A stretch of 64,000 nucleotides of DNA from an uncultured Clostridia bacterium (GCA_934793215.1 CAKVOP010000001.1:62001-126000); one strand, 5' to 3'. Shown: positions 42,770-52,110, counted from the first letter of the stretch. Notes: generated by a model not told the origin, from the letters alone. Program-made: numbers and translations.

Positions 42770-43804
42770 ATGTTTTATGCTTTTTTGGCTATTGTAGGGG
42801 GAGTCATTGGTTCTGGATTTATAACCGGCAAAGAAATTGCCGTGTTTTTTGCTAGAAATGGCCTTTTTGCCTTTGTAGGTGCCATTTTTTCAACGATTTT
42901 TTTCTTTTTTCTTTTTAAATACTTTCTTTTTCACGGAGAAAAAGTAGCTTCGCTTCTTGCTTCCTCAAAAATGTTTTTGTTTATCTCGATTTTGCTAAAT
43001 GTAATTTTGTCAGCATCGATGATAGCAGGGATTGTTGACATATCTTGTGAGGCTGGGGAAATGGCATCTTTAATTATTATCATAACGCTTATTTCTTGTC
43101 TTTTTGTTTTTAAAAAGGGAATAAGAGCTCTTGACAATTTCAATATGGCGTTGGTGCCTTTAATGATTGTAGTGTTTGTTATCATCTTTTTACCAAAAAT
43201 TTCTTTAAATTTTCATTTCGCGAAGGGTGGTATAATCTCATCTTTGTGGTTTAGCATTCTTTATACTGTGCTAAATATTGCCAATATGACCTTGCTTCTT
43301 TCCTCACTTGGAGCGAAATTAAGAAAAAAGCAGAAAACGCAAGTGGCTTTTTGGGCAACACTTGCGCTTGGAATCCTGCTTCTTTTAGTAGTGGCAGTTT
43401 TACTTCAAAATCAATCAGTTATAGGGCAAGATATGCCACTTCTTTCCTTGGTAAATTCATGGCAAAAGGTGGTAATGAGCGGGCTCATCTTCCTTGGAAG
43501 CGTAACCTCACTTTTTTCATTCGTATATGCAAGTTCATCATCTTTAAGAGGGCTGAACAAAAATGAAATGATAAACTTTTTTCTTTCAATTCTTTTGCCA
43601 CTTATTATAAGTTTTTTGGGATTTGGGTTTATCGTGACATATATTTACCCGCTTGCAAGTGTTCTTGGCATCTTGCTTCTTGGAATGATTTTTTTGCCTC
43701 GATTATTTTTTAACCCTTTTCTCAAATATGCCAACAAGAAGATACATTCCTCCTGCAAGCGCGCAAAGCAAAATGATACTGGTCATGACGATGTCAAGTT
43801 TTAA
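42770..43804 (+). CDS. YkvI-like membrane transporter (APC superfamily)
   Basis: The 344-residue protein has about ten membrane segments. The N-terminal AIVGGVIGSGFITGKEIAVFFARNG fits the YkvI family of APC-fold transporters, of unknown substrate. The length equals that of B. subtilis YkvI. AAGGA precedes the ATG. The last 102 bases overlap, tail to tail, the 3' end of the ABC permease gene on the other strand. Confidence 0.8.
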   Translation: MFYAFLAIVGGVIGSGFITGKEIAVFFARNGLFAFVGAIFSTIFFFFLFKYFLFHGEKVASLLASSKMFLFISILLNVILSASMIAGIVDISCEAGEMASLIIIITLISCLFVFKKGIRALDNFNMALVPLMIVVFVIIFLPKISLNFHFAKGGIISSLWFSILYTVLNIANMTLLLSSLGAKLRKKQKTQVAFWATLALGILLLLVVAVLLQNQSVIGQDMPLLSLVNSWQKVVMSGLIFLGSVTSLFSFVYASSSSLRGLNKNEMINFFLSILLPLIISFLGFGFIVTYIYPLASVLGILLLGMIFLPRLFFNPFLKYANKKIHSSCKRAKQNDTGHDDVKF

Positions 43805-44509
43805 TATTTGACTGCCGTAGTTGATAAGGTATCCAAGCCCTGCTTGCGATGAAAGGTATTCACCCATAATTGTGCCAACCCAACTCATTCCAACATTAAT
43901 CTTTAAAACGCTAACAAAGTCGGGAAGAGCAGATGGAAGCACCAGTTTAAAGAATATCTGTGCTTTGCTTGCGTGCATTGATTTCATAAGCAAAATTTTA
44001 TCTTTGTCACATGAAATGAATGCGTTTAGAGTGGAAATAATTGTTATAATAACGCAAATTAAAACGCACATAACAATCGTCGCACCAGTTCCAGAGCCTA
44101 CCCAGAATATAATCATAGGCCCGAGGGCAATTTTCGGAAGGGAATTTAGAATGACAAGATAAGGCTCTAAAACTTTTCGCAAATTCTCACTCCACCATAG
44201 TGCAACGGCAATAACAAAGCCAATAGCAGAAGCAAGCAAAAATCCAATTATGGTTTCATACAGTGAAGTCCAGATATGAATCCAAAGGTTGTTTTGACTG
44301 GCAAGAGCACCAATACAAGAACATATTCTAGAAGGACTTGAAAAGAAAAATGGGTCTAAAACTTCAACACTTGAAAGAAGTTCCCAAATCCCGAGGAAAA
44401 TCAAGAAAAGAGCAATTCGCCAAAAAATAACCCAAAATTTATTCTTTTTTACATTTTTCAAATAAATTTGGCGTGCTTTTGAAAAATTATTCTTTTTTTG
44501 CTTCAACAT
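43703..44509 (-). CDS. ABC transporter permease, SsuC/TauC/ThiX type
   Basis: The 268-residue protein has six membrane segments and a BPD_transp_1 domain with the EAA-type loop SMHASKAQIFFKLVLPSALPDFVSVLKINVGMSW and LPKIALGPMIIFWVG. Relatives import sulfonates, nitrate or thiamine precursors, so the substrate cannot be assigned. GGAGAG precedes the ATG, which overlaps the ATPase stop by seven bases. No substrate-binding protein gene is adjacent. Confidence 0.88.
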   Translation of the reverse strand: MLKQKKNNFSKARQIYLKNVKKNKFWVIFWRIALFLIFLGIWELLSSVEVLDPFFFSSPSRICSCIGALASQNNLWIHIWTSLYETIIGFLLASAIGFVIAVALWWSENLRKVLEPYLVILNSLPKIALGPMIIFWVGSGTGATIVMCVLICVIITIISTLNAFISCDKDKILLMKSMHASKAQIFFKLVLPSALPDFVSVLKINVGMSWVGTIMGEYLSSQAGLGYLINYGSQILKLDIVMTSIILLCALAGGMYLLVGIFEKRVKK

Positions 44510-45258
44510 AAATCTCTCCAAATTTTTTCAAATAGCGTTCCAAATTTTTTGTCCTCTCGTTTTTTGAGAGGGCTTTTTTGTGGAAAAGACAAGAGGACTT
44601 CTTCTTTGACGGACGCAGGTCTCGATGACAAAATGATAACTTTATCGGACATGCTTAACGCTTCCGAAATGTCATGTGTGACAAGGAGCGCTGTTTTTTC
44701 TTCCGTTTTTATAATGTCATACACATCATCGCAGACTTTTAGCCTCGTTTGAAAATCAAGGGCTGAAAAAGGTTCGTCTAAAAGTAAAAGAGTCGGCTCC
44801 ATAACCAAAGTTCTAATCAGTGCAACTCTTTGCCTCATGCCTCCGCTAAGCTGTCGAGGCTTTTTGTTTATAAAGTTGTAAAGGTCATACTTTTTTAGCA
44901 GCGAAAGGGCAAATTCTTTCTTTTTCTCGTCTTTTGAAAGTTTGTTAATTTCAAGACCAAGGGTGACATTTTGCCAAATAGTTCTCCACTCAAAGAGGTG
45001 GTCTTTTTGGAACATGTATCCTATTTTTTCATCGTTTTGTTTTATCTTTTCTCCGCCAAGCAAAATTTCTCCGCTCGATGGCGTCAAGAGTCCAGCAATG
45101 AGTGAAAGAATTGTAGTTTTTCCACAACCACTTGGCCCCACTAGTGAAGAAAAACTCTTTTCTTCAAGAGAAAAATTAATATTGTCAAGCGCCTTTATCT
45201 CGCTTTCTTTTGTTTGATAGAAAAAAGAAACATTTTTCATCTCTAGTAAGTTGTTCAT
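44503..45258 (-). CDS. ABC transporter ATP-binding protein, SsuB/TauB type
   Basis: The 251-residue ATPase has Walker A VGPSGCGKTT (about residues 37-46), signature LSGGMRQRVALIRTL, Walker B LLLLDEPFSALD and the H-loop LLVTHDISEAL. It pairs with the downstream permease. The usual third partner, a lipoprotein substrate-binding protein, is missing, so it may be elsewhere or shared. AGAGG precedes the ATG. Confidence 0.9.
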   Translation of the reverse strand: MNNLLEMKNVSFFYQTKESEIKALDNINFSLEEKSFSSLVGPSGCGKTTILSLIAGLLTPSSGEILLGGEKIKQNDEKIGYMFQKDHLFEWRTIWQNVTLGLEINKLSKDEKKKEFALSLLKKYDLYNFINKKPRQLSGGMRQRVALIRTLVMEPTLLLLDEPFSALDFQTRLKVCDDVYDIIKTEEKTALLVTHDISEALSMSDKVIILSSRPASVKEEVLLSFPQKSPLKKREDKKFGTLFEKIWRDLC

Positions 45259-45392
45259 TGTTTGACCTCTACAATATCAGTCTAGCAAAAGGCGGAGGTG
45301 ATTGTGACAACTTTTCAAAATTTTTGGCAGTAAAGGTGGAAAAGCGTGAAGTGGCAAGGGTATAATGTTGCCAAACTCAAAAAGGGGAACAG

Positions 45393-45683
45393 ATGGAAGA
45401 GGAGGACATGATAAAAAAAGCCTTGCTTAAAAAGGCACTAGGCTATGATGCAGACGATGTTGTAAAAGAGTACACAGGCGGTGAAGATGGTGACATTGTG
45501 CTAGCCAAAAAGAAAGTCACCACAAAGCATTATGCACCTGACGTGTCAGCGGTAAAACTGCTTCTTGACAGATACTATAAAACTTATAAAGAAATCGTGG
45601 ACGAAATGACAGATGAAGCCCTGGAAGAGGAAAAGAATAGACTTGAAAAACTTATTAAGGAGGAAGAAGATGGAACTTCATGA
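45393..45683 (+). CDS. Phage terminase small subunit-like protein (short form)
   Basis: The 96-residue protein contains KKALLKKALGYDADDVVKEY and, after a Gly/Asp loop, KKKVTTKHYAPDVSAVKLLL. This is, as recalled, the C-terminal pattern of clostridial phage TerS/DNA-packaging proteins (ALGY...KK..PD..A..LL). A helix-turn-helix DNA-binding N-terminus, expected in full TerS of 150 residues or more, is absent. The ATG follows AAGGGG, and a second ATG at 45408 is possible. TATAAT at 45361 may be its -10 box. It overlaps the next gene by 14 bases. Confidence 0.6.
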   Translation: MEEEDMIKKALLKKALGYDADDVVKEYTGGEDGDIVLAKKKVTTKHYAPDVSAVKLLLDRYYKTYKEIVDEMTDEALEEEKNRLEKLIKEEEDGTS

Positions 45684-45906
45684 GTGTAATCATTTTTGCA
45701 AATGCGACTTTAATGGCTGTAATAACAGAGCAAAGTATACTTTCTCATGTGGTGGGAACATCAGGCGTGATCTTTGCTTTTGTGAAGAATGTTTGAAGGG
45801 AATGTATAACGAAATATCCAAAATGTTCGTGCCAAAAGCGATCAAAAGTCCATTTAAGATAAATCAAAGATTAAGGAGAGAAGATGAAAGAAGAAAAGAT
45901 TGTTAA
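45670..45906 (+). CDS. Small Cys/His-rich phage protein
   Basis: The 78-residue protein has nine Cys and one His clustered in residues 6-42 (HECNHFCKCDFNGC, then FCEECLKGMYNEI). This suggests a small zinc-binding fold. AAGGAGG precedes the ATG at 45670 by about seven bases. The frame overlaps the TerS-like gene upstream and the portal gene downstream by 23 bases. No function is known. It occupies the place where the large terminase gene normally sits. Confidence 0.65.
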   Translation: MELHECNHFCKCDFNGCNNRAKYTFSCGGNIRRDLCFCEECLKGMYNEISKMFVPKAIKSPFKINQRLRREDERRKDC

Positions 45907-47725
45907 AGAAGTCCTTGACGACTTTAAGAAACGCGCCGAAGAGCGCAAAAGTTTTGACCTCATTTGGCAGATAAACTCTAACTTTTTAATGGGTAACCAG
46001 TACTGTAATGTGGGTTACGGTGGTGAACTCGAAGAGCAAGACCGTCAGTTTTTTTGGCAAGAGAGGGAAGTTTTCAACCATATCGCACCAATTTATGACA
46101 TAAGATTTGCAAAACTATCAAAAGTCAAACCAAACATAAACATCTTGCCTGCGACAAACGAAGAAAAGGACAAGCAAATTGCCAAAATTTCAAAGAAAAT
46201 TTATCAATCTGTGAAAAACAAACTTGAAATAAATGAAAAAGTGAACCAAGCAATAAAATGGAGTGAGGTTTGTGGAACAGTGTTTTATAAAGTGGGTTGG
46301 AACTCAAATATTGGGCAGGTTGTAGGAATTGGTGAAAACGACAAAAAAATCACCTCGGGTGAGGTCGAACTCAGTGTGGTAAGCCCATTTGAAATTTATC
46401 CAGATTCCGCCACTTGTGAAAGTCTTGATGAGTGCCAGAGCATAATTCACGCCAAGGCGTATAAGACCAGTCAAATTAAATCAATGTATGGCATCGATGT
46501 GAAAGGGCAAGACGTAAATGTGTTCTCGCTTGACGGAGTCAGTGGGTCTGTTGGAGGTCTTGGGTTTAATGGAGCGATGCCCAAAATTATACAAACCCGC
46601 AAAACAGATTCAGCGGTTGTGGTTGAAAGATATGTTCGACCTTGTGCTGAATATCCTAATGGGCGTCTTACCATAGTCGCTGGCGACAGGCTTGCTTTCG
46701 ATGGAGATTTGCCATATATGATTAAAGATGACAAGGAGCGGGACTTCCCATTTATTAGACAAACCAGTATCGAGGAGCCGGGCTGCTTTTGGGGAACTAG
46801 TGTAATTGAACGCCTTATTCCTGTGCAAAGAGCCTACAACGCGGTTAAAAATCGCAAACATGAATTTATTAATCGTATTTCTATGGGAGTACTTTCTGTT
46901 GAAGATGGTTCCGTCGACCTTGACAATTTAGAACAAGAGGGGCTATGCCCGGGGAAAGTCTTGGTTTATAGACAGGGGGCAAAAGAGCCTCAATATCTTC
47001 AAAGTGAGGCGATAAGTGGCGAACTTGCAAAGGAAGAAGATGCACTTTTAGAGGAGTTTAACAAAATTAGCGGAGTTAGTGATATTTTGGGATCGAGCGG
47101 AGTTTCAGCAAATATGAGCGGAGTTACGCTTGAGCTCATGATCTCGCAAGACGAAACACGACTTAATGCCTCTGTTGAAGCAATCAAGATTGCGATGCGT
47201 GAAATTGCCAAAAAGATTTTAAAACTTTATAGACAATTTGCGGTTTTCCCACGCCTTGCAAGAATAGTGGGTGAAAATGGAGATGTGGAAATATTTTATT
47301 TCTCGTCAAGTGATATAACAAGCGATGACATAATTGTGGACGATTACGCAGACACCAATCAAACGCTTTCTCAACGAAGAGAAATGATTTTTAACTTGCT
47401 TGAAAATGGAATTTTGACTGACGAGAAAGGAAATCTTACAAACAAAATGAAAACAAAAGTAATGGAGATGCTAGGAATTGGTGCATGGGAAAGTGCTCAA
47501 GACATAAATGAGCTTCACATTAAAAAGGCGGATAAAGAAAACTTCAAACTGCTTGACGGTATTAATTTAAAGCCTAGTGAAATTGATGACCATGAACTTC
47601 ACATAAATGAGCATGTGGCTTTTATGCTGGGTGAAGATTTTGAAAAGAAAAAAGCTAAAAATCCAAAAATAGAACAAATTTTTTTAGAGCATGTTAAGGC
47701 TCACAAGATGATGAAGGAGGAATAA
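45884..47725 (+). CDS. P22-like phage portal protein
   Basis: The 613-residue protein has the portal layout of short-tailed phages. The N-terminus is VKEVLDDFKKRAEERKSFDLIW with QEREVFNHIAPIYDIRFAK. The central part is VVSPFEIYPDSATCESLDEC, RKHEFINRISMG follows, and the late region is FNKISGVSDILGSSG. Portals form the dodecameric ring through which DNA is packed. AAGGAGAG precedes the ATG. The scaffold gene starts directly after the stop. Full length, no frameshift. Confidence 0.85.
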   Translation: MKEEKIVKEVLDDFKKRAEERKSFDLIWQINSNFLMGNQYCNVGYGGELEEQDRQFFWQEREVFNHIAPIYDIRFAKLSKVKPNINILPATNEEKDKQIAKISKKIYQSVKNKLEINEKVNQAIKWSEVCGTVFYKVGWNSNIGQVVGIGENDKKITSGEVELSVVSPFEIYPDSATCESLDECQSIIHAKAYKTSQIKSMYGIDVKGQDVNVFSLDGVSGSVGGLGFNGAMPKIIQTRKTDSAVVVERYVRPCAEYPNGRLTIVAGDRLAFDGDLPYMIKDDKERDFPFIRQTSIEEPGCFWGTSVIERLIPVQRAYNAVKNRKHEFINRISMGVLSVEDGSVDLDNLEQEGLCPGKVLVYRQGAKEPQYLQSEAISGELAKEEDALLEEFNKISGVSDILGSSGVSANMSGVTLELMISQDETRLNASVEAIKIAMREIAKKILKLYRQFAVFPRLARIVGENGDVEIFYFSSSDITSDDIIVDDYADTNQTLSQRREMIFNLLENGILTDEKGNLTNKMKTKVMEMLGIGAWESAQDINELHIKKADKENFKLLDGINLKPSEIDDHELHINEHVAFMLGEDFEKKKAKNPKIEQIFLEHVKAHKMMKEE

Positions 47726-48331
47726 ATGGAAGACAGAGAACAACCGACAATGGAACCAGCAAATGTTTTAAACGCAACGGAGGAAGAAAGTGCTGTGAGT
47801 GAGGTCGGCTCTCGCGAAAAAGCAGACCTTGGGAAATTTAAAAGCGTAGAGGATCTTATGGACGCATACAACTCTCTACAAAGTGAGTTTACAAGGAAAT
47901 GCCAACAGCTTAGTCAAACGCTTAAAGATAAAACTGAAATTGAAGTGCCAAAAGAAAGGGAAACCTTTGACGAAGGTAAGTTTAATGAGTTCCTTGAAGA
48001 AAATGACAAGGCCAAAAACTATGCTGATGAGATAAAAAATCTTGTCACACAACAGGGCTCTGCCTCTTATGAGGACGCTTGGGGCAGAGCTCTTTTAAAT
48101 CGTATTAAAAGCGACGAGAACTCTTCAAGCGACCCTCTTATTAATCAGTATGTTTTATCTAACGAAGAATTAAAAAACAAAGTTATCGAAGATTATCTTG
48201 AAAGGCTAAAAGGGACAAGCGCCCCTTATGTTATGGCTTCTTCTGGTGGTGAGAGACTTTCAAGCGTAAGCGAGCAAAGCCCCACCACGCTTGAAGAGGC
48301 AAAAGTCCTTACAAGAAAAATGTTTGAATAA
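47726..48331 (+). CDS. Phage capsid scaffolding protein
   Basis: The 201-residue acidic, mostly helical protein contains GKFKSVEDLMDAYNSLQSEF and a following KCQQLSQ, a motif usual in scaffold proteins of clostridial phages. Scaffolds guide coat-protein assembly and then leave the shell. Its place between portal and coat supports the call. AAGGAGG lies upstream of the ATG. Confidence 0.75.
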   Translation: MEDREQPTMEPANVLNATEEESAVSEVGSREKADLGKFKSVEDLMDAYNSLQSEFTRKCQQLSQTLKDKTEIEVPKERETFDEGKFNEFLEENDKAKNYADEIKNLVTQQGSASYEDAWGRALLNRIKSDENSSSDPLINQYVLSNEELKNKVIEDYLERLKGTSAPYVMASSGGERLSSVSEQSPTTLEEAKVLTRKMFE

Positions 48332-48411
48332 TTAGTTTTTTCGACAAAATTTTCGTTAAAAAACATCAAAAAACATGTAAAAACTATAAAAACGAAGAAA
48401 AAGGAGAAAAA

Positions 48412-49635
48412 ATGGTTACTTTACAAACAGCAGATAATGCTTTAAAAAATGTTTATCTTGGAGTTGTTGCAAACCAACTCAACGTTAAAGCAAACCCACT
48501 TCTTGCAAAAATCAAACGCACAAGCAAAGATGTGTGGGGAAAAGAAATTAGAAAACTTGCACCATTTGGAATTAATGGTGGTGTAGGGGCAGGTGGCGAA
48601 ACTGACGCTCTTCCAGATGCTTCTGGCAATGGGTATGTTCAATTCGTCAGTGAGCTTAAAAACCTTTATGGTAAAATTGAGATTTCTGACAAAGCAGTTA
48701 GAGCAAGCCAAAATAATATAGGTGCTTTTGTCAATCTATTAACTGATGAAATGGAAGGTCTTGTTAAGGCAAGTGCTTTCAACCTTGGAAGAATGTTGTA
48801 CGGAGATGGAACTGGTCTTCTTGCAACAGTTTCTGCCGTTTCAAACAAAACACTTACTTGCGACAAAGTAAACAATCTCATTGAAGGAATGCTTGTTGAC
48901 GTATATTCAACTAGTGGAAAACTTAACACTACTCCACTAAAAATCACTTATGTAGACAGAGTAAATAAAAAGTTTACATACACTGGTACTACAAGCACAA
49001 TATCTCAAAACTGCAAAGTTTATGTTCAAGGTTCAAAAGATAAAGAAATTTCTGGGCTTGGAAAGATCTTTGATTCAAGTGCTACTTCTATTTATGGAGT
49101 TAGCAAATCGGATAATCCTTGGCTTACTCCATATGTAAGCACAACTGAACAAGAGATTTCTGATATTGTTATCCAACAAGCGATTGACTTCCTTGATATG
49201 AATGTTGACAGCCAAATCAACTTCATTTCTTGTTCAAGCCAAGTTAGACGTGCATATCAAGAATATCTTGGTGCGTATAGAAGAAATATTGATATCGCAG
49301 TTCTTGACGGTGGATACAAAACAATTACTCACAATGGTATTCCTGTTGTTGCAGATAGATTTGTTGATAATGATACAATGTATCTTCTTAACACAAATGA
49401 TTTTACTCTTCATGAACTTTGCGACTGGCAATGGCTCCAAGGTGAGGACGGCAGAATTTTGAAACAAAAAGAAGGCTATCCAACATACTCTGCAACCCTT
49501 GTTAAATACGCTGAACTTATCTGTGATAAGCCATGCGGACAAGCAAAAATTTCAGGTATTAAGTCAACAGTGACAAATCCTTTTGCTACAAACTTGACAG
49601 TAAATAATAATACTACAACTACACCAACTGAATAA
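48412..49635 (+). CDS. Phage major capsid protein (HK97 fold expected)
   Basis: The 407-residue protein starts MVTLQTADNALKNVYLGVVA. It has the coat-protein features ISDKAVRASQNNIGAFVNLL, GRMLYGDGTGLLATV, a central beta-rich insertion and the late NGIPVVADRFVDNDTMYLL. A Thr/Asn-rich tail follows. Lack of a prohead protease gene and order after a scaffold fit a P22-type shell. AAAGGAG precedes the ATG. The 80 bases upstream are AT-rich. Confidence 0.85.
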   Translation: MVTLQTADNALKNVYLGVVANQLNVKANPLLAKIKRTSKDVWGKEIRKLAPFGINGGVGAGGETDALPDASGNGYVQFVSELKNLYGKIEISDKAVRASQNNIGAFVNLLTDEMEGLVKASAFNLGRMLYGDGTGLLATVSAVSNKTLTCDKVNNLIEGMLVDVYSTSGKLNTTPLKITYVDRVNKKFTYTGTTSTISQNCKVYVQGSKDKEISGLGKIFDSSATSIYGVSKSDNPWLTPYVSTTEQEISDIVIQQAIDFLDMNVDSQINFISCSSQVRRAYQEYLGAYRRNIDIAVLDGGYKTITHNGIPVVADRFVDNDTMYLLNTNDFTLHELCDWQWLQGEDGRILKQKEGYPTYSATLVKYAELICDKPCGQAKISGIKSTVTNPFATNLTVNNNTTTTPTE

Positions 49636-49638
49636 TTA

Positions 49639-49753
49639 AAAATTTATAAGGGCAAAAACTCTTTTTAAGGTAAAATCTTAAGACTTATTTTAATATTTCA
49701 ATTATAGGTTTTGATTTTAGCAAAATAGATTTTTTGCCTTTTTAATAAATTTT
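49639..49753 (+). promoter_or_regulatory. Long inverted repeat between coat gene and next gene
   Basis: AAATTTAT and GGCAAAAA at the left pair with TTTTTGCC and ATAAATTT at the right, with about 70 bases between. The right arm ends next to the TGGAGG site of the following gene. It may attenuate transcription after the coat gene or mask that ribosome site. Confidence 0.4.
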
Positions 49754-49766
49754 GGAGGCAAAAATC

Positions 49767-50078
49767 ATGAAAAATCTTTTAATTATTGAAGGTGACACCT
49801 TTTTTATAAATGAAAGACTTAAAGAGATTGACAGAGATTACTATGTTGTTTTCAATCTTGAAAAACAAAAATACGAAGTTCATGTACATGGACAGGCAGG
49901 TAATAGTTATGCTTTTACATTACCCTTTGATAGCCTTGACGAGCGAGCACTTTTGTTTGCTCAAAAAACTCGCATAGAAAATATGGATAAAATTTTAGAA
50001 GAGATTGAAAGAGATAACGAGCAGTCTTATGAACGCCTCATAAAACAGCAGATGAATTTATTGAAGGAGATAATATGA
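49767..50078 (+). CDS. Conserved phage protein of unknown function
   Basis: The 103-residue protein reads LLIIEGDTFFINERLKEIDRDYYVVFN, then EVHVHGQAGNSYAF, and ends in a charged helix. It resembles, from memory, a small protein often found after the coat gene in clostridial phages. No fold is assigned. TGGAGG stands eight bases before the ATG at 49767, and a TTG fifteen bases earlier was rejected. The stop overlaps the adaptor gene by ATGA. Confidence 0.65.
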   Translation: MKNLLIIEGDTFFINERLKEIDRDYYVVFNLEKQKYEVHVHGQAGNSYAFTLPFDSLDERALLFAQKTRIENMDKILEEIERDNEQSYERLIKQQMNLLKEII

Positions 50079-50629
50079 AAGTAAAAGATATAATCATTTT
50101 AGCACTAGATTTTTGTCACGAAGACAGTCTTGCATCACTTTTGAGAACTCAAGAACCAAGTTTGACTGACGAACAGCAAGAAAAAGTAAACGCTATGACA
50201 AGGTGTTTCAACCTTGTTTATGAAGAATTGTCAAGTCAATATCTTCCAATAATCAAAACCGAAACTGTAAGTACTAGTGATGGGAAAGTGCTCTTTTCAA
50301 GTTTGTCTCAAAAAGTTTTAGATATTGTGGAGGTAAAAAATTCTCATGGCAGAAGAATTAAATTTAGAAAGTTTGATTCTTACCTTTTTGCCCTTGCTAG
50401 CGAAGTGACAGTGTCATATAAAACCATTCCAGCCACGCTTACCGATTCTGGAGAATTTTCTTGCCCATTGCCAGAAAGAATTTTTGCGTATGGTGTTGCT
50501 AGAGAGTTTTTCTATTTGCTTGGTGCGAGTGACGAGGCTGAAATTTATGATAATCGCTTTAAAGACAGCCTTCTTGTTTTGCTTGGTAAGTCAAAAGAGA
50601 TAGTAATGCCCGCGAGGGGGTGGATTTAA
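50075..50629 (+). CDS. Phage head-to-tail adaptor, P22 gp4-like
   Basis: The 184-residue protein starts MKVKDIIILALDFCHED. It has NAMTRCFNLVYEELSSQYLPI and FAYGVAREFFYLLGASDEAEIYDNRF, a helical pattern seen in connector proteins that bind below the portal. Position two genes after the coat agrees with gp4 of P22. The assignment is by order and pattern, not by strong motifs. Confidence 0.6.
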   Translation: MKVKDIIILALDFCHEDSLASLLRTQEPSLTDEQQEKVNAMTRCFNLVYEELSSQYLPIIKTETVSTSDGKVLFSSLSQKVLDIVEVKNSHGRRIKFRKFDSYLFALASEVTVSYKTIPATLTDSGEFSCPLPERIFAYGVAREFFYLLGASDEAEIYDNRFKDSLLVLLGKSKEIVMPARGWI

Positions 50630-52110
50630 TGATATATTTAAATAAGCACACCCCCGCCAAAGCAAAGACAAAAGAGGTTTCAATATCTTTTGCACAAAAG
50701 GATACTTTGGCAGAAGACCTAAAAGAGGGAAAGGGGGAACTTGTATACAACATCACAATCAACAAGGGTGCTTTGAGAAGTGGCCTTGGATTTGAAAATC
50801 TTGCTTCTGCCGTGGATACAGTCAATATAGACACCGAGGTGACATTGCCACTCCGCGGAAATCAAGTCAAGGCAATAAATCAACTTTGTTGGCATGACGA
50901 AACTGATGATATTACGTCATATTACATTTTTTATTACAATAATGAAGGCTTGATTTGCTATGATGGACTTTATGAGGAGCGTCTCATTCCAAGCACTATA
51001 CAAAATAATTTCACAGATATTCCTATTACGTTTCCTTATAAAACTAATGGCGTAGAATGCTTGGTTTTTTCTGGGAAAGGGACAACAGTGCTTATAGGAA
51101 GCGGTGGAAGTAGAACGCTCGAAAAGGTTCCGGGCATGCTTTCGTGCGTAAGTCATTATGGAATGTTTTTTGGAATTAAAATTCATACTCCGCCAAAGCT
51201 TATTTATTCACCAGTGACTGATCTCACAAAATGGGACGACACACTGGTTAAAAACCTTGACTTTACTGATGCAAGGGGAGAACTTACAAGGCTTGTTTCG
51301 TTTAATGACTATGTCTACATATTTAGAAATTATGGGATAACTCAACTTTCTAAATATTCTCAAGATGAAGAATTTTCAATTAGTCATATGTATCAAGCCT
51401 GCTCTTATATAAATCCAAACACAATTTGCCAGTTTAAAGACGCAGTCTATTTTGTTGAAGATTGCACGCTTAAAGCATTTAATGGCAATAGCGTAAAGGA
51501 TATAGAAGTTAAAAACTTTAAATATATGAAAGGTGTCACCAACACTGCACTATTTGGAACATGTTATAAAGGCAAATATTACCTCGCGTGTAGATGCGAT
51601 TTTGGTGATAACGAAGTTGTTGGTTGTGAGGGATATTCTGCAGGATATACAAATAATGCACTCATTTCTTACGACCTTACTACTGGCGAAGAAGAGGTCT
51701 TACGAGGAGTGGATATAAATCAAATTATGAATTTTGTCACCCCTTTTAAGAGTAAACTTTTAGCATGCTTTAGAAATCAGCATATTGATAAAATAGGGCA
51801 ACTTACTTCTAACGGAAAAATTTTTGGTCAATCCCTAAAAAGCAAGTTTGAGAGTACCTATACTGATTTTGGCACAAAAAGCGCCCGTAAAACGCTTACA
51901 AAAATCACTTATAAATGCAGTGGGAAAGTTGCATGTAAGATTATTTGTGATGGACAGGAAAAAACTTTCACACTTGACGGAAATGGTGTTATGAAAACAA
52001 AAAGATTGTCTTTGACTGGGAGAGAGTTTAAGTTTATCTTGACTGGAAACCTTGCACCAATAAATCTTGATGACTTTGTTGTGACGGCTAAAATTCGCGA
52101 TGAAAATTGA
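50629..52110 (+). CDS. Phage connector/DNA-stabilisation protein, P22 gp10-like
   Basis: The 493-residue protein is beta-rich, with a propeller-like pattern such as VSFNDYVYIFRNYGITQLSK and NPNTICQFKDAVYFVEDCTL. This resembles packaged-DNA stabilisation proteins of short-tailed phages. It starts at the ATG overlapping the adaptor stop (TAATG) with GAGGGGG upstream. In P22 gp10, gp26, gp9 and the ejection proteins follow, whereas here the structural genes stop at this point. Confidence 0.65.
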   Translation: MIYLNKHTPAKAKTKEVSISFAQKDTLAEDLKEGKGELVYNITINKGALRSGLGFENLASAVDTVNIDTEVTLPLRGNQVKAINQLCWHDETDDITSYYIFYYNNEGLICYDGLYEERLIPSTIQNNFTDIPITFPYKTNGVECLVFSGKGTTVLIGSGGSRTLEKVPGMLSCVSHYGMFFGIKIHTPPKLIYSPVTDLTKWDDTLVKNLDFTDARGELTRLVSFNDYVYIFRNYGITQLSKYSQDEEFSISHMYQACSYINPNTICQFKDAVYFVEDCTLKAFNGNSVKDIEVKNFKYMKGVTNTALFGTCYKGKYYLACRCDFGDNEVVGCEGYSAGYTNNALISYDLTTGEEEVLRGVDINQIMNFVTPFKSKLLACFRNQHIDKIGQLTSNGKIFGQSLKSKFESTYTDFGTKSARKTLTKITYKCSGKVACKIICDGQEKTFTLDGNGVMKTKRLSLTGREFKFILTGNLAPINLDDFVVTAKIRDEN

